A stretch of DNA of 64,000 nt, taken from assembly GCA_026419785.1 (NCBI GenBank), contig JAODTK010005922.1:372001-436000 (forward strand), in the 5' to 3' direction. The position numbers and the translations under genes are program-made. Origin of the DNA: Sclerodactyla briareus. Taxonomy: Eukaryota > Echinodermata > Holothuroidea > Dendrochirotida > Sclerodactylidae. Numbering within the stretch: the first letter of the stretch is position 1; each line of letters starts with the position of its first letter. The notes under the pieces are model-generated. The model was given only the letters and a program-made list of their open reading frames with translations, had not been told where the DNA came from and searched no databases. Positions 46,734 through 57,380 of this stretch are shown one piece after another.

Positions 46734-47219
46734 CTAATGAACACGTGATTGTTGAATATTCTGAGGACCACCATAGTTGCCGCGTAGCATATTCATTTCG
46801 TCAAACGATAGTATCACTGCTTGCGTCCTTCCGGGACGAAGACAGAATGATAGACAGTCGCAGGCGGAAAAACGGTTTCTGTTTACCTCTGCTTCGATGC
46901 CTACCACTCCTATAAGTTTTTTGGCAATAAACTGGGGCGATCGGCCACCAATTTCGGCACAACGAATGGGACGAGGCCCATTGATTATGACATCTGGTTG
47001 TAAAGCATCACAATAGCACAACTTAGAGCAATGCTGTTCATGTTGTTCACGCGTCGAGTGTATGGATGATGTCAGCTTAGGTAACCGGTAAGACATATAC
47101 TGAGTGGCAGTTTCAGTAGACCTTAACTGATTAAACAGAGTGATATTCACATTGTAACTTTTCCACATGTGAACTAGGACCTGATCTCTAAACAAACGCC
47201 AACAGTGATTATTGTGCAA
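46734..47219 (-). CDS. Unit frame F (minus strand), longest version, copy 3
   Basis: A 161-residue minus-strand frame, one of the longest in the unit. Its centre (GPRPIRCAEIGGR, then VVGIEAEVNRN) is shared with copy 2 (28,725-28,916: GPRSIRGAEIGGR, VVGIEAEVNRN) and, with frame changes, copy 1 (4,896-5,090). The 3' part differs between copies because of an indel. The plus strand is also open here (46,777-47,016), so the coding strand is not proven. No signal peptide or membrane segment is evident, and no family is recognised. Confidence 0.33.
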   Translation of the reverse strand: MHNNHCWRLFRDQVLVHMWKSYNVNITLFNQLRSTETATQYMSYRLPKLTSSIHSTREQHEQHCSKLCYCDALQPDVIINGPRPIRCAEIGGRSPQFIAKKLIGVVGIEAEVNRNRFSACDCLSFCLRPGRTQAVILSFDEMNMLRGNYGGPQNIQQSRVH

Positions 47220-47533
47220 CTAGCGGCCCACGGATCGAAAGGGAACTCCTCACGCTCTTTTTTGCACCACAAGACAATCTAGAGGTTCTATTCGATGCTA
47301 TCGTCTGGGGCACGAGGATTCGATATCCAGTGATCGGTAATTGGGGCCGAGAAGAACTTGAGTGAAAACGTGTTGGTTATCTGTCGCTTGATCGATTCGA
47401 AAAAGCCCTCCTGCCTTTCCCACCAGCACCAGTCCTGCGTTCTCTAAGTTCTGCGCATAGCTGTTTAACGTTCTCCACGAGAGTCTGGCAAGAATTTCGG
47501 ATAGGTTTCTTCAAGCATCTCACGATTTTTTCA

Positions 47534-47598
47534 ATATTATTAATTATTATTATTAATTATTATCATTATTATATTATTATTATTATTATTATTATTAT
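47534..47598. repeat. (TTA)n microsatellite in copy 3
   Basis: About 65 bp of TTA/ATT repeats with few interruptions. Copy 2 has only a short ATTATTAGAAC at the matching place (about 29,976), so the repeat expanded in copy 3 or arrived as an element tail. Confidence 0.85.
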
Positions 47599-48487
47599 CA
47601 GAACAGACAGAATCTGCGACACATTTCTGACATGCAGATACGATTCCAATTCCTCTCCCGACTCCAAATTACACTCTTCCATAATTCCATCCGCATAATC
47701 ACGAGTATTGTATATCTATCCATCTACATCTTATTTCGACGTACTTATGTCAGGCCACCCAACGGTGGGTGAGGGGCGTCGACGATAGGTCCATATGTCG
47801 CGTATAGTCATATATAACTTAACAGTAATTCATCCGGCATGCAAATCAATAACACAATAGTCGAGCTTAAAGTAATGTCATTATAGTTCTCTTGTTAGTT
47901 GACTAGATGTGAACAAGTGACATACAGTTTCGTAGGAACCCCCCCCCCCCAACCCCCCCCCACACACACTTAGTTGGTGTTTTTAAACTGAAGATCCTTT
48001 CCATATCTCGCGTGCGAGAATGAATGCGGGGTGTTATCAAACTCTATTGTGGAATAACGTGCAAAACCCATACTTTCGAATCTAATTATGAAATTACTGA
48101 AGGGAGAAAGGTTGAGACACCTTTGTAAGACCTTGTACCTAAAGTCAACACTGGAGTGGAATAATTAGTGTGGAATTGTAGAACAGAAACAAACCCTACT
48201 CAGACTGCAGGCCGGACGGCCTGTGATGTGAAACATACGCTGTAATCCAGACTATATAGAATGGCAGTAAAACTTCTATTGTATCATTGCGTTTGGTTAC
48301 GCAGTATGAATAGCAACAACAAAATGGATACCAAAGTTGCAGGACCTCAGTTTAGTTATGTTGACTTTGACAACATTCACAAACAACCCAAGATAATTTG
48401 AAATCAGACTATGTATTGTTCTTCAGATTCATCACTTCAGCCGAAAATTACTTGTATCAGGAAGAGCGAGTTTCTCCCGGAAAGAAA

Positions 48488-48697
48488 ATGCCTCTTCAGT
48501 CACGTGACTGTACCAGCGTTAGCTTTCGACCATTTATCGATCATCGGGATCATCCTATTAATGCGAGAGCGTTGTTCCATTTCCAATTTCGGGAAATTAA
48601 ATTACCCACTTATACGGAGTATACATGCGGACAATTCCGAATGTCAATCCATTTCTTCAAACCCGCTGTGCATCGATATATTGTGCAAGGAAAGTAA
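48488..48697 (+). pseudogene. Unit frame G, copy 3, shifted and deleted
   Basis: It starts with the same MPLQSRDCTSVSFRPFIDH as the other copies. It shifts frame after about residue 20 and reaches the internal deletion junction at about 48,690, so the 3' half is missing. An open frame also extends upstream of this ATG to 48,398. Confidence 0.35.
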
Positions 48698-48735
48698 TGC
48701 TCTGCTTGAATGCTTGAATGCTTGAAAAATGCATG
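48686..48735. other. Deletion junction in copy 3 with micro-duplication
   Basis: Sequence equivalent to 7,525 of copy 1 is joined to sequence equivalent to about 9,399 through TGCTTGAATGCTTGAATGCT, a short tandem triplicate of an ATGCTTGA motif that exists once at the right flank. This looks like end joining with slippage. Confidence 0.65.
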
Positions 48736-48894
48736 TGGTAGAGGCCTCAACAATGTTCATGGTGAGTTATACCATGAGTCATTAAAAACTATAGCTGGGC
48801 CAACATAATGTGCACCAGAAGTATGGAACGCGAATGCGCCAAAAATTATGCTGGCTTCACTCGTTCTCTTACGTGAATCCTAAGCGGAATAACC

Positions 48895-50010
48895 ACCTAG
48901 AAGTCATTATTCCCACCTATTTCCAAGCCACATAATGAGAAAATTAATGGCTCGTTTTCAATATCGCCAAAAAAAATTTTGGTGGACGAAAATGATCGCC
49001 ATTTGCGCCAAAATTCAGGCAACTATGGTGTTACCCGTCAGTTTTCAGTGCTGTAATAATGAGTTCTTGTCTTTACTGCATCGTCTCATGCCGTAACAAC
49101 GACACTATTCTTTCTTCTCACTATTCCGTCTATTTTCGGAGGGCATAATATGGCTTGTTACTCGTTTCCCGCCTAATCCCCTTCCAACATCATAATGACT
49201 TACGCTGGTCCTTATTCCTCCTCTCTCAATTCACAATAATGACGTTAGTCTCGGTATTCTGGCCTATCCCGATTCATACAAAATGGAACTTATTACTCAT
49301 TATTCCGCCCGTCTCTATCTATATATGACTCGATTACCTCGATTATGGTGGCCTGGACCGTAGACACGCATAATGAGTTCTAAGTCGTTATTTTCCGCTT
49401 CCCGTGTCAGAGAAGTTGAGCTGCCTAATGACTAGAAGTAAGTTCTTATTGCACGTAAAATTGGTGCGTCTTTCCAAAAATGAGGGCGCCCTCCGGAAAT
49501 GAAGAGGAGGGTAAAGAGAACTTTTTCAATGCTCAATTTTCGTTGGAAACCCGGTATGGCGGTTTCCTGGAGACCCACTTCCCCAAATATTTCTCTCCAT
49601 TGTCATGGGCGTTTCAACAGTTGGGGAACGCTGGGGGGGGGGGATATGTCCCCCATCCTGAAAGTGTGGAGATATATAATCGTTTGCCACCCCCCCCCCC
49701 CTCCCCTTTTTCCTGGACCAGTAATAAAAATAATGGCCCATGCCCGATTTTGTATTACTCTAAACTGATTCATTTTCGTCTAATCAAACCATAATCGTTG
49801 CATTTCTTGAGTCCACTAATTCCAGGTGCCGACCCCAGGTTAAGGTCTGGACCCGACTCGGGCAGAAGTCGAAGGATTACCCATGTTTCACTACCAAGTT
49901 CTTAAAAACGAATACAACCGTCCCATGCGTGATAACGACTTCTTTCTCATCATTCGTCTATTTCGGAGAGCAATAATACTGACTTAGTTGCTCTTATCCC
50001 GCCTATCCTC
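48895..50010. repeat. Degenerate minisatellite rich in CATAATGA and TTATTCCGCC
   Basis: A loosely periodic series repeats CATAATGAGTTC or CATAATGACTT, then a CTTATT/CATTATTCC block and CCGCC or CCGTC, at intervals of roughly 45-90 bp from 48,930 to 49,450. A related stretch recurs at 49,925-50,010 (TTCGTCTATTTCGGAGAGCA against TCCGTCTATTTTCGGAGGGC at 49,127). Between them 49,480-49,800 holds G and C runs and overlapping frames without similarity. Confidence 0.55.
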
Positions 50011-50810
50011 GTATCCACTTCACTTAACTATTGTTACCACAGTATATAGAGGTGAAATGGTGAACTGCTACAATATCTCATCATGCCCTTCGGGACCGAT
50101 GGATAATTATACACCTTCTTCAGGGATATTAAAGTTTTCACGGTAGCCGCCGTGTGGGTGTGGACTTTAGATGTTTCCGACAAAAATGCCAATTATTTTA
50201 GAGTCCCCGGAGGCAAATTGCGTTTCAAAATACATACAAGTCATTTATTGATGGACCCTCTGCCCTCTCCTTTGGTAATTGCTGTCATCCTTTCGATTTA
50301 CAAATCCATATTAACCATATCGCCTGTTATGGTTAAAAAGTGGGGTGGGTTATACATGTTGGCAGTTAGATGACTAGTGGTTTTAAGATATATTCACCAC
50401 CGATTCTACATGGTGATGGTACTGTGAATCTGGGACCTTAAGGAACGATTGCCTCTTTTTTTTTTTTTTTTTAGAAGAACGTTAACGTACTGCATTCCAA
50501 GAGGTACTTAACATACCAATATTCCAAGCAGTGAAGAGTTGGGAATTTTGTTTCTGGGTGTGAGCTAACCGCTAGCCTAGGACTCAAAACTCCGATTTGG
50601 TGATACCACTACGTGCCTAATGGTTGCATCTCGTTGTGTTTTTATTTCTCTTCATTTCCATGCCAGATTGCATTGAAATCTATTGCACCCTCTTGAGGAG
50701 TTCCGCGATTTGCTTTCAAACTTGATCGTGAGAACGAGAATGCACAAAAATTCGAAAGGGCCATGTATTCCGTAACTTGTGTTATGGTGTTGGCCCAATC
50801 CAACACAAAA

Positions 50811-51160
50811 CCCAAAGTTAGTCGGGCGCATGAGTGACTAACCTAAAGTTGGTCATGCTGCTTAGTCAGCACGGCCTGACCAATTTGTCGTTGGTCGGGC
50901 AGATTTCCGGTGTGGGTAAGACGGCCGTACTAATTGATATCTAGTCGGCCTGCCTGACGAGGCATTTTGCCATGCCGGACTAACTTGTGCAGAATCCAGC
51001 CTGGCTAACTTAAGCAATAACACTACTTGACCAACCATAGCTTGGTCGGGCCTGCCTGACTAACCGTGCAACTTGACAATTTTTCGATGAATGCCCAGGT
51101 AGTCAAGCGTGCCTGGCCATGTACGGCGTAGCCGGCTGTCGTTGACTGGTTTAGGTTCGG
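50811..51160. repeat. Left array of TAGTC/GACTA words
   Basis: At least ten words of the form (C)TTAGTCGGGC, TTGGTCGGGC, TTGACCAA or CTGACTAAC in both orientations. A short hairpin (GTGTTGG / CCAACAC, 50,787-50,806) lies just outside. Confidence 0.75.
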
Positions 51161-51491
51161 GATACACTATGAAATGAATGCGCATTAGTCAATTCACTCG
51201 ATTGTGACATTGCAGTGGGCTCATCTCCTGGTGTAAATTAACTGTTTCTCGCCGCTAGAAGTTATTATAATCATGGATGCTTGGAGAAAGGAGAACATTT
51301 CTGCGCAACACACATCCGCAAGTTCTTAAAATGGTTTGATATATATGAGTACACACAATTGGCACTATATTGTGAGTACTGAGTACGAGAAAATAGCAAT
51401 CCTAAGTGACACTACGGGAGGAAACTTAGGATTTCATCGTATTTTCTGGCATTATGTTAATTAGGTAAGCTTCCATGAACAAAATTAAATC

Positions 51492-51650
51492 AAACTTAGG
51501 TGGCAAGCACCCACAAGTGATGATTGATTTATTCTTGGGAAGTTCCGATGCACGCTAACACAAACTTGGTGGCAATTCACCCCCAGTGATGATTTTGATT
51601 TATTCTTTGCCGTTAGACGATTCCACGCTAACACAAATTTCCTCCCCATC
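51492..51650. repeat. Tandem repeat of about 72 bp, 2-3 copies
   Basis: Unit 1 at 51,492-51,561 and unit 2 at 51,562-51,634 share AACTT-GGTGGCAA, CCC-AGTGATGATT, GATTTATTCTT and end in CACGCTAACAC. A third start (AAATTT) runs into the C tract. Confidence 0.8.
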
Positions 51651-51653
51651 TCT

Positions 51654-51694
51654 CCCCCACCCCCCCCCCCCCCCCACCCCCCCCCCCCCCCCTT

Positions 51695-51730
<36 letters not shown>

Positions 51731-51737
51731 ACCCCCC

Positions 51738-51795
<58 letters not shown>

Positions 51796-51852
51796 ACCCC
51801 CCCCCCCACCCCCCCCCCCCCCCCCCCCCCCCACCCCCCCCCCCCACCCCCA

Positions 51853-51912
<60 letters not shown>
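51654..51912. repeat. ~260-bp poly-C tract
   Basis: Nearly pure C with isolated A or T. Long frames through it (poly-Pro on plus 51,586-52,071; poly-Gly on minus 51,485-51,975) are artefacts of composition. The G-rich strand could form quadruplexes. The true length is uncertain in any assembly. Confidence 0.9.
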
Positions 51913-51914
<2 letters not shown>

Positions 51915-54900
51915 GGAGTGGTTTCGTGGTAAGTTGACCTACCGGTATTGTAATCTTAGTCTTCGGTCGCGACACGGCTTCGAATCACGAAATCCTGATT
52001 TATCGTTCAGCAAATTGGTTAGACAGAAACCGCGAGGAAACATAACATTGACCGTATTTCATTTACGATGACAGAGGAAAGTGTTTTCATACTGCTTTCG
52101 AAGATGTCATTGAGCATGCGCAAACTATACTCCGAACTAGCAACTTGGGATTAAATTTATGCGTTGAGCAAGCAGCTAGCTTGCTATGCAGGATGCAAGC
52201 ATGGTTAGTCGCACGTCCGTATGTTACCGTACGTACTGCACTGTAATGTTTGGTGGGTTTTCAATCGGGCTGTCTCGACTCTCGGTATCGTCGCATTTTG
52301 GGCAAGTTCGAATTTCTCCTAACCTAACAACTACGGTAGCAGTAGTTAGCAGTAGACGGGGGAAACAGAAAAAAGGAGTCTCTGTAAGGTGGGTATAGAT
52401 GTTATCACCAATAACATCGATTCAGATTATTCAGTGTGATTTCATGGTCGTTCAATATTTCGAGGTGCGATGTATCGGCCTATTAAGGCTAGGCCTAGCC
52501 TTACTAGTATGTAGTAGAGTATTCGATATGGGCTACAGTAGCAGTACATAGAACTTTTCGCCAATAGCTTCTCGCAATGCATTGTTGGTTGGGATCTCAG
52601 GGAAAGTAGGCAATTTTATGGAAGGCCAAATAGGAATTCAGCGGATATTTAAAACTGTTTTTCGTGCCGAGAATTAGCACATTTAGCCAGATCTGTCACG
52701 ATGAGTTGTAAAAAGATCGGGGGGACAAAAACATTACTAAATTTGGAGCCTATGCACGGCGAATGAGGAAGATACGAAATATACAAGTTGTTCCCAATAC
52801 ATGCTAACACAAAATTGCCCCTGAAGTATCCCACAGTGCACCGAAAACTACCCAAGGCACCGCAACAGCTATTTGGAAAGGCTGATGAGTGTGAATTGAA
52901 TGATGCTGGGACCGAAGTACGTTTGTGAGGGCGTAGCCCCTAATGTATGGAAAATTGTGTACGAGACCCCAAATGATGGGTGATTCAATAAAAAGCAAGG
53001 ATGGAATCCGATTGTCTTAACTCAAATGGGCCATTTTGATCCCGGAACAACAGGCCTAGGTGGGCGAGGCTACCATGAAAAAAAGTGGAGGCTATTCCTC
53101 CATGGAATGCGTATTGAGCCAAAATCCAAAATCATTGCTTGAGTGAGTGGAAAGAACAGAGTTTAAACAGAATTTCTGCAATCTTATGGATAGTATTAAA
53201 GTGAAAAAACAAGAACAAAGGATCGGGATTTTTAGCGGTGTGTACACACCAAATGAGTGAAATGTCATGATCTTGCAGGCTTGCTCTATTGAATGCTAAC
53301 ACAACGTGCCCTATTGAAATGGTTTGGAAACGTTCCCACGTGCCTATATACTACTGGATAGTATATCGGTTAATAGTACATTACAGTACAACTACCAAAA
53401 TGTCCCCTTGTGTGAATAAAATTGTTCATATGGTTTTGTACAGTGGATTGTTTATAGGATAGATTTAATTTAAAGTCCTATCCCCAGGTATTCAGTTGTT
53501 TGTAATTTATCGAGGAGGGTTACTGTGAAATTGATACGGAATATATACAGTAACATTCATGACAATTGAAGGAGGCATTATTGAAGACCGTTATTAACCA
53601 CGAGGAACAGTGGATCTCACATATATTTTAGTCATGCGCTAATAAGTTATAGGGTTGCTCTAGGTAGTCACTTTCCATGGCGTTCATGATTTATTGGAAT
53701 GGTACATGTCAGATTTTCATCACATTTCATAAAATTGATGATAGTTCCACAAGACATAACAATAGAGGACAACAAAGCGTTCGTTTAATATTCTGTAAAA
53801 GTTTCAAGAAAATGGTACCTCACACTTTGAGCTGACCTGAATATGACAATGTCATATCAAAACTAATTGTACATTGTAGTTCACTGTCTAGCCCTTCCCA
53901 CTCGCATGTTAAGAAAAATGTTATTAATGTACACGTTTCCTTTGATGCATGCGTAGACTCCAATTTGTGTCTTTCTTTATGAAAAGTCCACTGCTTATGT
54001 CATTGAGGTTTTCCTGTCAAGTTTGTAACCATGCCAACCGAACATAAATTCCAATCAACCTGAGAAGGAAAATTTAGGTATCCGTCTTGAAATTGGAGTA
54101 GTCCTATTGAAAAGTTAAGCTGTATTGTTCTTAATAATGGTTTCCCCATATTTTATCAAAAAAGAGTTAGGTGAGAGTGAAAAACAATACCAAAGCACCT
54201 TTGGCAATGAATAGAAAAATAGACAAATCCTCTGCCTCCCAATTGATGCAGATTGCAAACTTTAAGTTGTAGAGGGGCCAATGAATAACACATGTGCATT
54301 CTATCCACCCTGTGCTATCATAGTTTGCTAGGTAGGAGGAGAGCTGTCAATCAAACATGTATGCCGTTTGTTATAATAAAAACATAACCGTGAATTGTGG
54401 ACCACGTAAGTCAATGGCCTTCGCTGAAAAGGGTATGAATGAATGAGTGGCAGTTTCATATGCAAAAACTCCTAATTTGCACCCTGAGACCATATTAAAA
54501 AGTAAAAAACATTCAATTTGAAAGAAAACCTCAACACTCAGGAGTCAAGTCATTCGCTAAGGTAGAATCGTGATTTAGCCGTTTGTCATGTCAAAAACAA
54601 GTGTTTCAAAAAGTGTTATAGTCGGCTACACGCGCGCAAGCAATTTTCATTTTTATAACCATTCCGAAAATCCATATACATGGCTATATACACAGTGTAG
54701 CCTAACATGCCTAATGTAAAATTATGTCATTCAAAAGACTATTGTAACAAGTAGCATTGCGTACATGGATTGATAATAGTAAACATAAATAGTTTTCATC
54801 CCAGGGCGTGCAGAGAAATATGTCTGAAACCACAATACCATGACTTGTGAGTATGCATATTTTGCACGACCACCGACCTTAAGATCGTGACGGATGAAAA

Positions 54901-55084
54901 AAACTTCTGTTGTGAGAAATCTGTGTGGGATTTTCCCACCTATAAATTATTTTTGTGCTATGCTATCAAGCATTCAGATATGCTCTGAGACCATCTGATT
55001 TTTGTTAGCACACTCATACCTGAGGGGGGGGGGGGAAAAAGCTGCATGTTTTCTTAGCCCTTAATTTTTTCATCAAATTTTTAG
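51913..55084. other. No recognisable gene; AT-rich, probably intronic
   Basis: No frame above about 70 residues shows similarity. A motif ATGCTAACACAA recurs at about 52,800 and 53,292 and resembles the end of the 72-bp repeat. The first exon of the split gene may lie here; a donor-like AAG/GTGGGT at about 52,388 is the best candidate I saw, but it is weak. Confidence 0.5.
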
Positions 55085-55271
55085 ATGATACCCAAGATGA
55101 GGAGGCGACAAGTAGCACAGCTCAGCCGCTGATCAATGACTTCAAAATCTGGCTTGGTAGTAAGCCTCTGGGACCTGGTGGTGGAGAGACAGCGGAGAAG
55201 AAGCCAAGCTCAGTGCTTCAAACAAGTCCATCTGGCTGATAAGTGCCACAGCGGGTGAAGAAGAAGGAAAG
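55085..55271 (+). CDS. Exon A of an unrecognised split gene
   Basis: A pyrimidine-rich tract and TTTTTAG precede 55,085, and AAG/GTATGT follows at 55,271. In phase 1 the exon reads DDTQDEEATSSTAQPLINDF, then KIWLGSKPLGPGGGETAEKK, and after two adjacent in-frame stops (TGA TAA at 55,237-55,242) VPQRVKKKER. The donor phase fits exon B, with the Arg codon split AG/A. The stops may be an error, a decayed copy, or a sign that part of the exon is non-coding. No family is recognised. Confidence 0.5.
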
Positions 55272-55783
55272 GTATGTATCTCGTTCCTTGTCAATATGTA
55301 TTACTGTAGCACATTCCTCGCAGAAATATTCGTGGCACTTCCCAGATATCACCCTGGTATTTGCTTATTAGAAACTTCCACTGTAATTATCAATCCCACA
55401 CAAACCATGTGGTTCGCATATAACATAATTAACAATTGTTTTACATCATTGTTTTCCACGGGACTTCCCAATAGTAGCCGTCAACAGAACATGACTTTGC
55501 GGGTCCAAAATTAACAACCTGGGGAATCAAGAAGAAGGTACAGTCTAGGGTTTTGTCATGGCCTGTGATCACTTCAGTGAAAGCCGTTTAGGTTCGAGCA
55601 TCGTGGATTCTGTCGTGTGAAATAATCAATAGTTTCCCAGACTGTAATTTCAGCTGGAGATAGTGAACCCTTGTCCCATGTTAACGCCTGGTAGCCCATT
55701 CCCAGCCCACCACGGATGTTTCCCTGGATAATCTAGCGAGTTTTTTCTTTGTGATGGTATTTTTTAATCGTTCTTAATTTCAG

Positions 55784-55872
55784 ATGCCACTTGAAAAGCA
55801 GCCACCATGACCTGCCCAAACTACAGTACTGGAGGAGAAATCATGCCACCTTTGTGACCCAGATGCTGAAAG
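55784..55872 (+). CDS. Exon B of the split gene
   Basis: Acceptor TTCTTAATTTCAG and donor AAAG/GTGAGT are both close to consensus. The 89-bp exon codes CHLKSSHHDLPKLQYWRRN followed by HATFVTQMLK in the frame set by exon A, and ends in phase 1 (G), which suits both exon C and exon D. Confidence 0.6.
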
Positions 55873-56739
55873 GTGAGTTTTCTCTATATAAGGCCAGGAG
55901 TAGTTTTAGTTCAGTGGGACCAGCGTTGATGGGAAATTGTCATATCACTGATTGCCATGCACTCAGGGAGTGGAAAACAGCACAACCTGGGAAGCAGAGT
56001 TAACAGCCCATATTTATGCATTATTTCACCAATCTATTGAATATAGTATGGATAGTGGCCTAGTTTCAATGAAATCAACACAGTCGGCATCACAAGGGTG
56101 ATCGATCCAGGCGTTTGAGAAAAAGACAAAGTACCAAGCAGTCACAACCTTCCCCCCCCCCCCCCAGCCAAATTCACAGACCTGGGCCTGTACAACAACA
56201 AAGAGTCGAAACAGTGAATGTTGCCTGAGTGCAGTTATAGCAAACCATGCTAGGCTACAGCTGGGCCGTGGCTCGACCCCGGGCGTTGGGCGAAGCGAGA
56301 AGCTTAGATAGGACTGGACGAATACTCGAGCGGGGAACAATCACAATGGGAGATGATCAGACGATCACGCCCACAGATTTTTATGCACAGTAACATGTGA
56401 ACCTGGGTTGCGGCTCAGTGCGGTGATCAATTATTTCGTAGGGGAAGTGATGACAAAATTTTTAATGGATGGGTCATGAGAATTCGAGGGCCTGCCCTGG
56501 GAAGGAGGGAAGGGAAAGCATTGTATATTTTTAGCATGAATGTATGTAGCGAAAAATACCGGAATAAGAATTTTGCAAGACCTTGGAAGAAGATGGGGTT
56601 AATTGTGTACTGTTTACAGAGGGGGAAATGCAGAGTCGCCAGTGATGTGTGTGGGTCTTATTTTGGGGTGAGTGGGGGTGGTGGAGGAGACATCAAAATA
56701 AGGCAAAGTAGAAAAAAACAATTACATTCAGGACAATAG

Positions 56740-56837
56740 ATGGTGCCCTGGAAATGAAACAAATGGCCAAAGCCCGATGGGAACATGCATCACAGGTCCT
56801 TCATGGCTTTGTCTCTCCAGACCAATTGCCAGTCTAA
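56740..56837 (+). CDS. Exon C, alternative 3' end of the split gene
   Basis: Entering in phase 1 after ACAATAG, the frame reads GALEMKQMAKARWEHASQVL then HGFVSPDQLPV and a TAA at 56,835-56,837. The acceptor lacks a good pyrimidine tract. It is compatible with exon B as an alternative terminal exon, or could be a retained remnant. Helix-prone composition. Confidence 0.35.
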
Positions 56838-57231
56838 GAAGAGTTACGGGTTGGATGCCGATAGGATGATATGAGGAAAGGGGGTGTTCAGACATTCATA
56901 CATATCTGACATGCCACACTAATATGATATAGTACTGCCTCAGCTTGAAACTTTCTGCGATGGGAAACTTGCTCCTAGTGGCTGCAAATGGAATCGTTGC
57001 CCTTTTCCGGAAGAAAAAAACGGCTATAGTGGGTGGTATGGATGGAACAACAGTGTTTGGGTGAGTTTGTGGGATCTGTTGTGTGCTTGCCTAAAGTTAC
57101 AACAAAACTAAGTGTGCGCACATTGTTATATTGGTCTGTGTGGTGCTTGTCCCTATGGTGTGTAATGAATCACTAGATAGGAGGTCTGTGTGCCATAATT
57201 AATTGAAACTTTATACATGATTTTCTTCCAG

Positions 57232-57380
57232 ACACAAAACCAGTTCATTTGAGAATGGATGCGTTGAGGGACATTCTGGAGGGTTCACTCGGGTTGGCTG
57301 ATGGACTACCAGTGACCACATCTGTAGACTCTTGCTGCAGTGGTGATGTGGATGTTCAGCAGGGTCATATCTTCAACTGA
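57232..57380 (+). CDS. Exon D, terminal exon of the split gene
   Basis: Acceptor ATTTTCTTCCAG. Phase 1 joins exon B as Asp, then TKPVHLRMDALRDILEGSLG, LADGLPVTTSVDSCCSGDVD and a TGA at 57,378-57,380. No poly(A) signal was placed close by; AATAAA at 58,611-58,616 is a candidate, giving a 1.2-kb 3' UTR. Confidence 0.55.

Larger units (their letters stand above)
41533..48824 (+). repeat. Tandem unit, copy 3, internally deleted and truncated
   Basis: This copy follows copies 1 and 2 from the unit start to about 48,690. It then jumps to a block equivalent to 9,399 in copy 1, a deletion of roughly 1.9 kb, and ends after the block equivalent to about 9,515. From 48,825 no similarity to the unit is seen, so this is the right edge of the array. 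Confidence 0.88.

Noticed and set aside
1..48824. Unit as rDNA, histone or snRNA cluster
   Set aside because: None of the conserved rRNA, histone or snRNA sequences is seen in any copy.
1..48824. Unit as Polinton/adintovirus, herpesvirus-like or Helitron element
   Set aside because: No family-B polymerase, packaging ATPase, retroviral-type integrase, capsid or Rep-helicase motif was found in the unit; only the compact layout suggests such an origin. A profile search of a polished consensus would settle it.
51485..52071. Long poly-Pro and poly-Gly frames
   Set aside because: They are produced by the C tract and have no other protein-like sequence.
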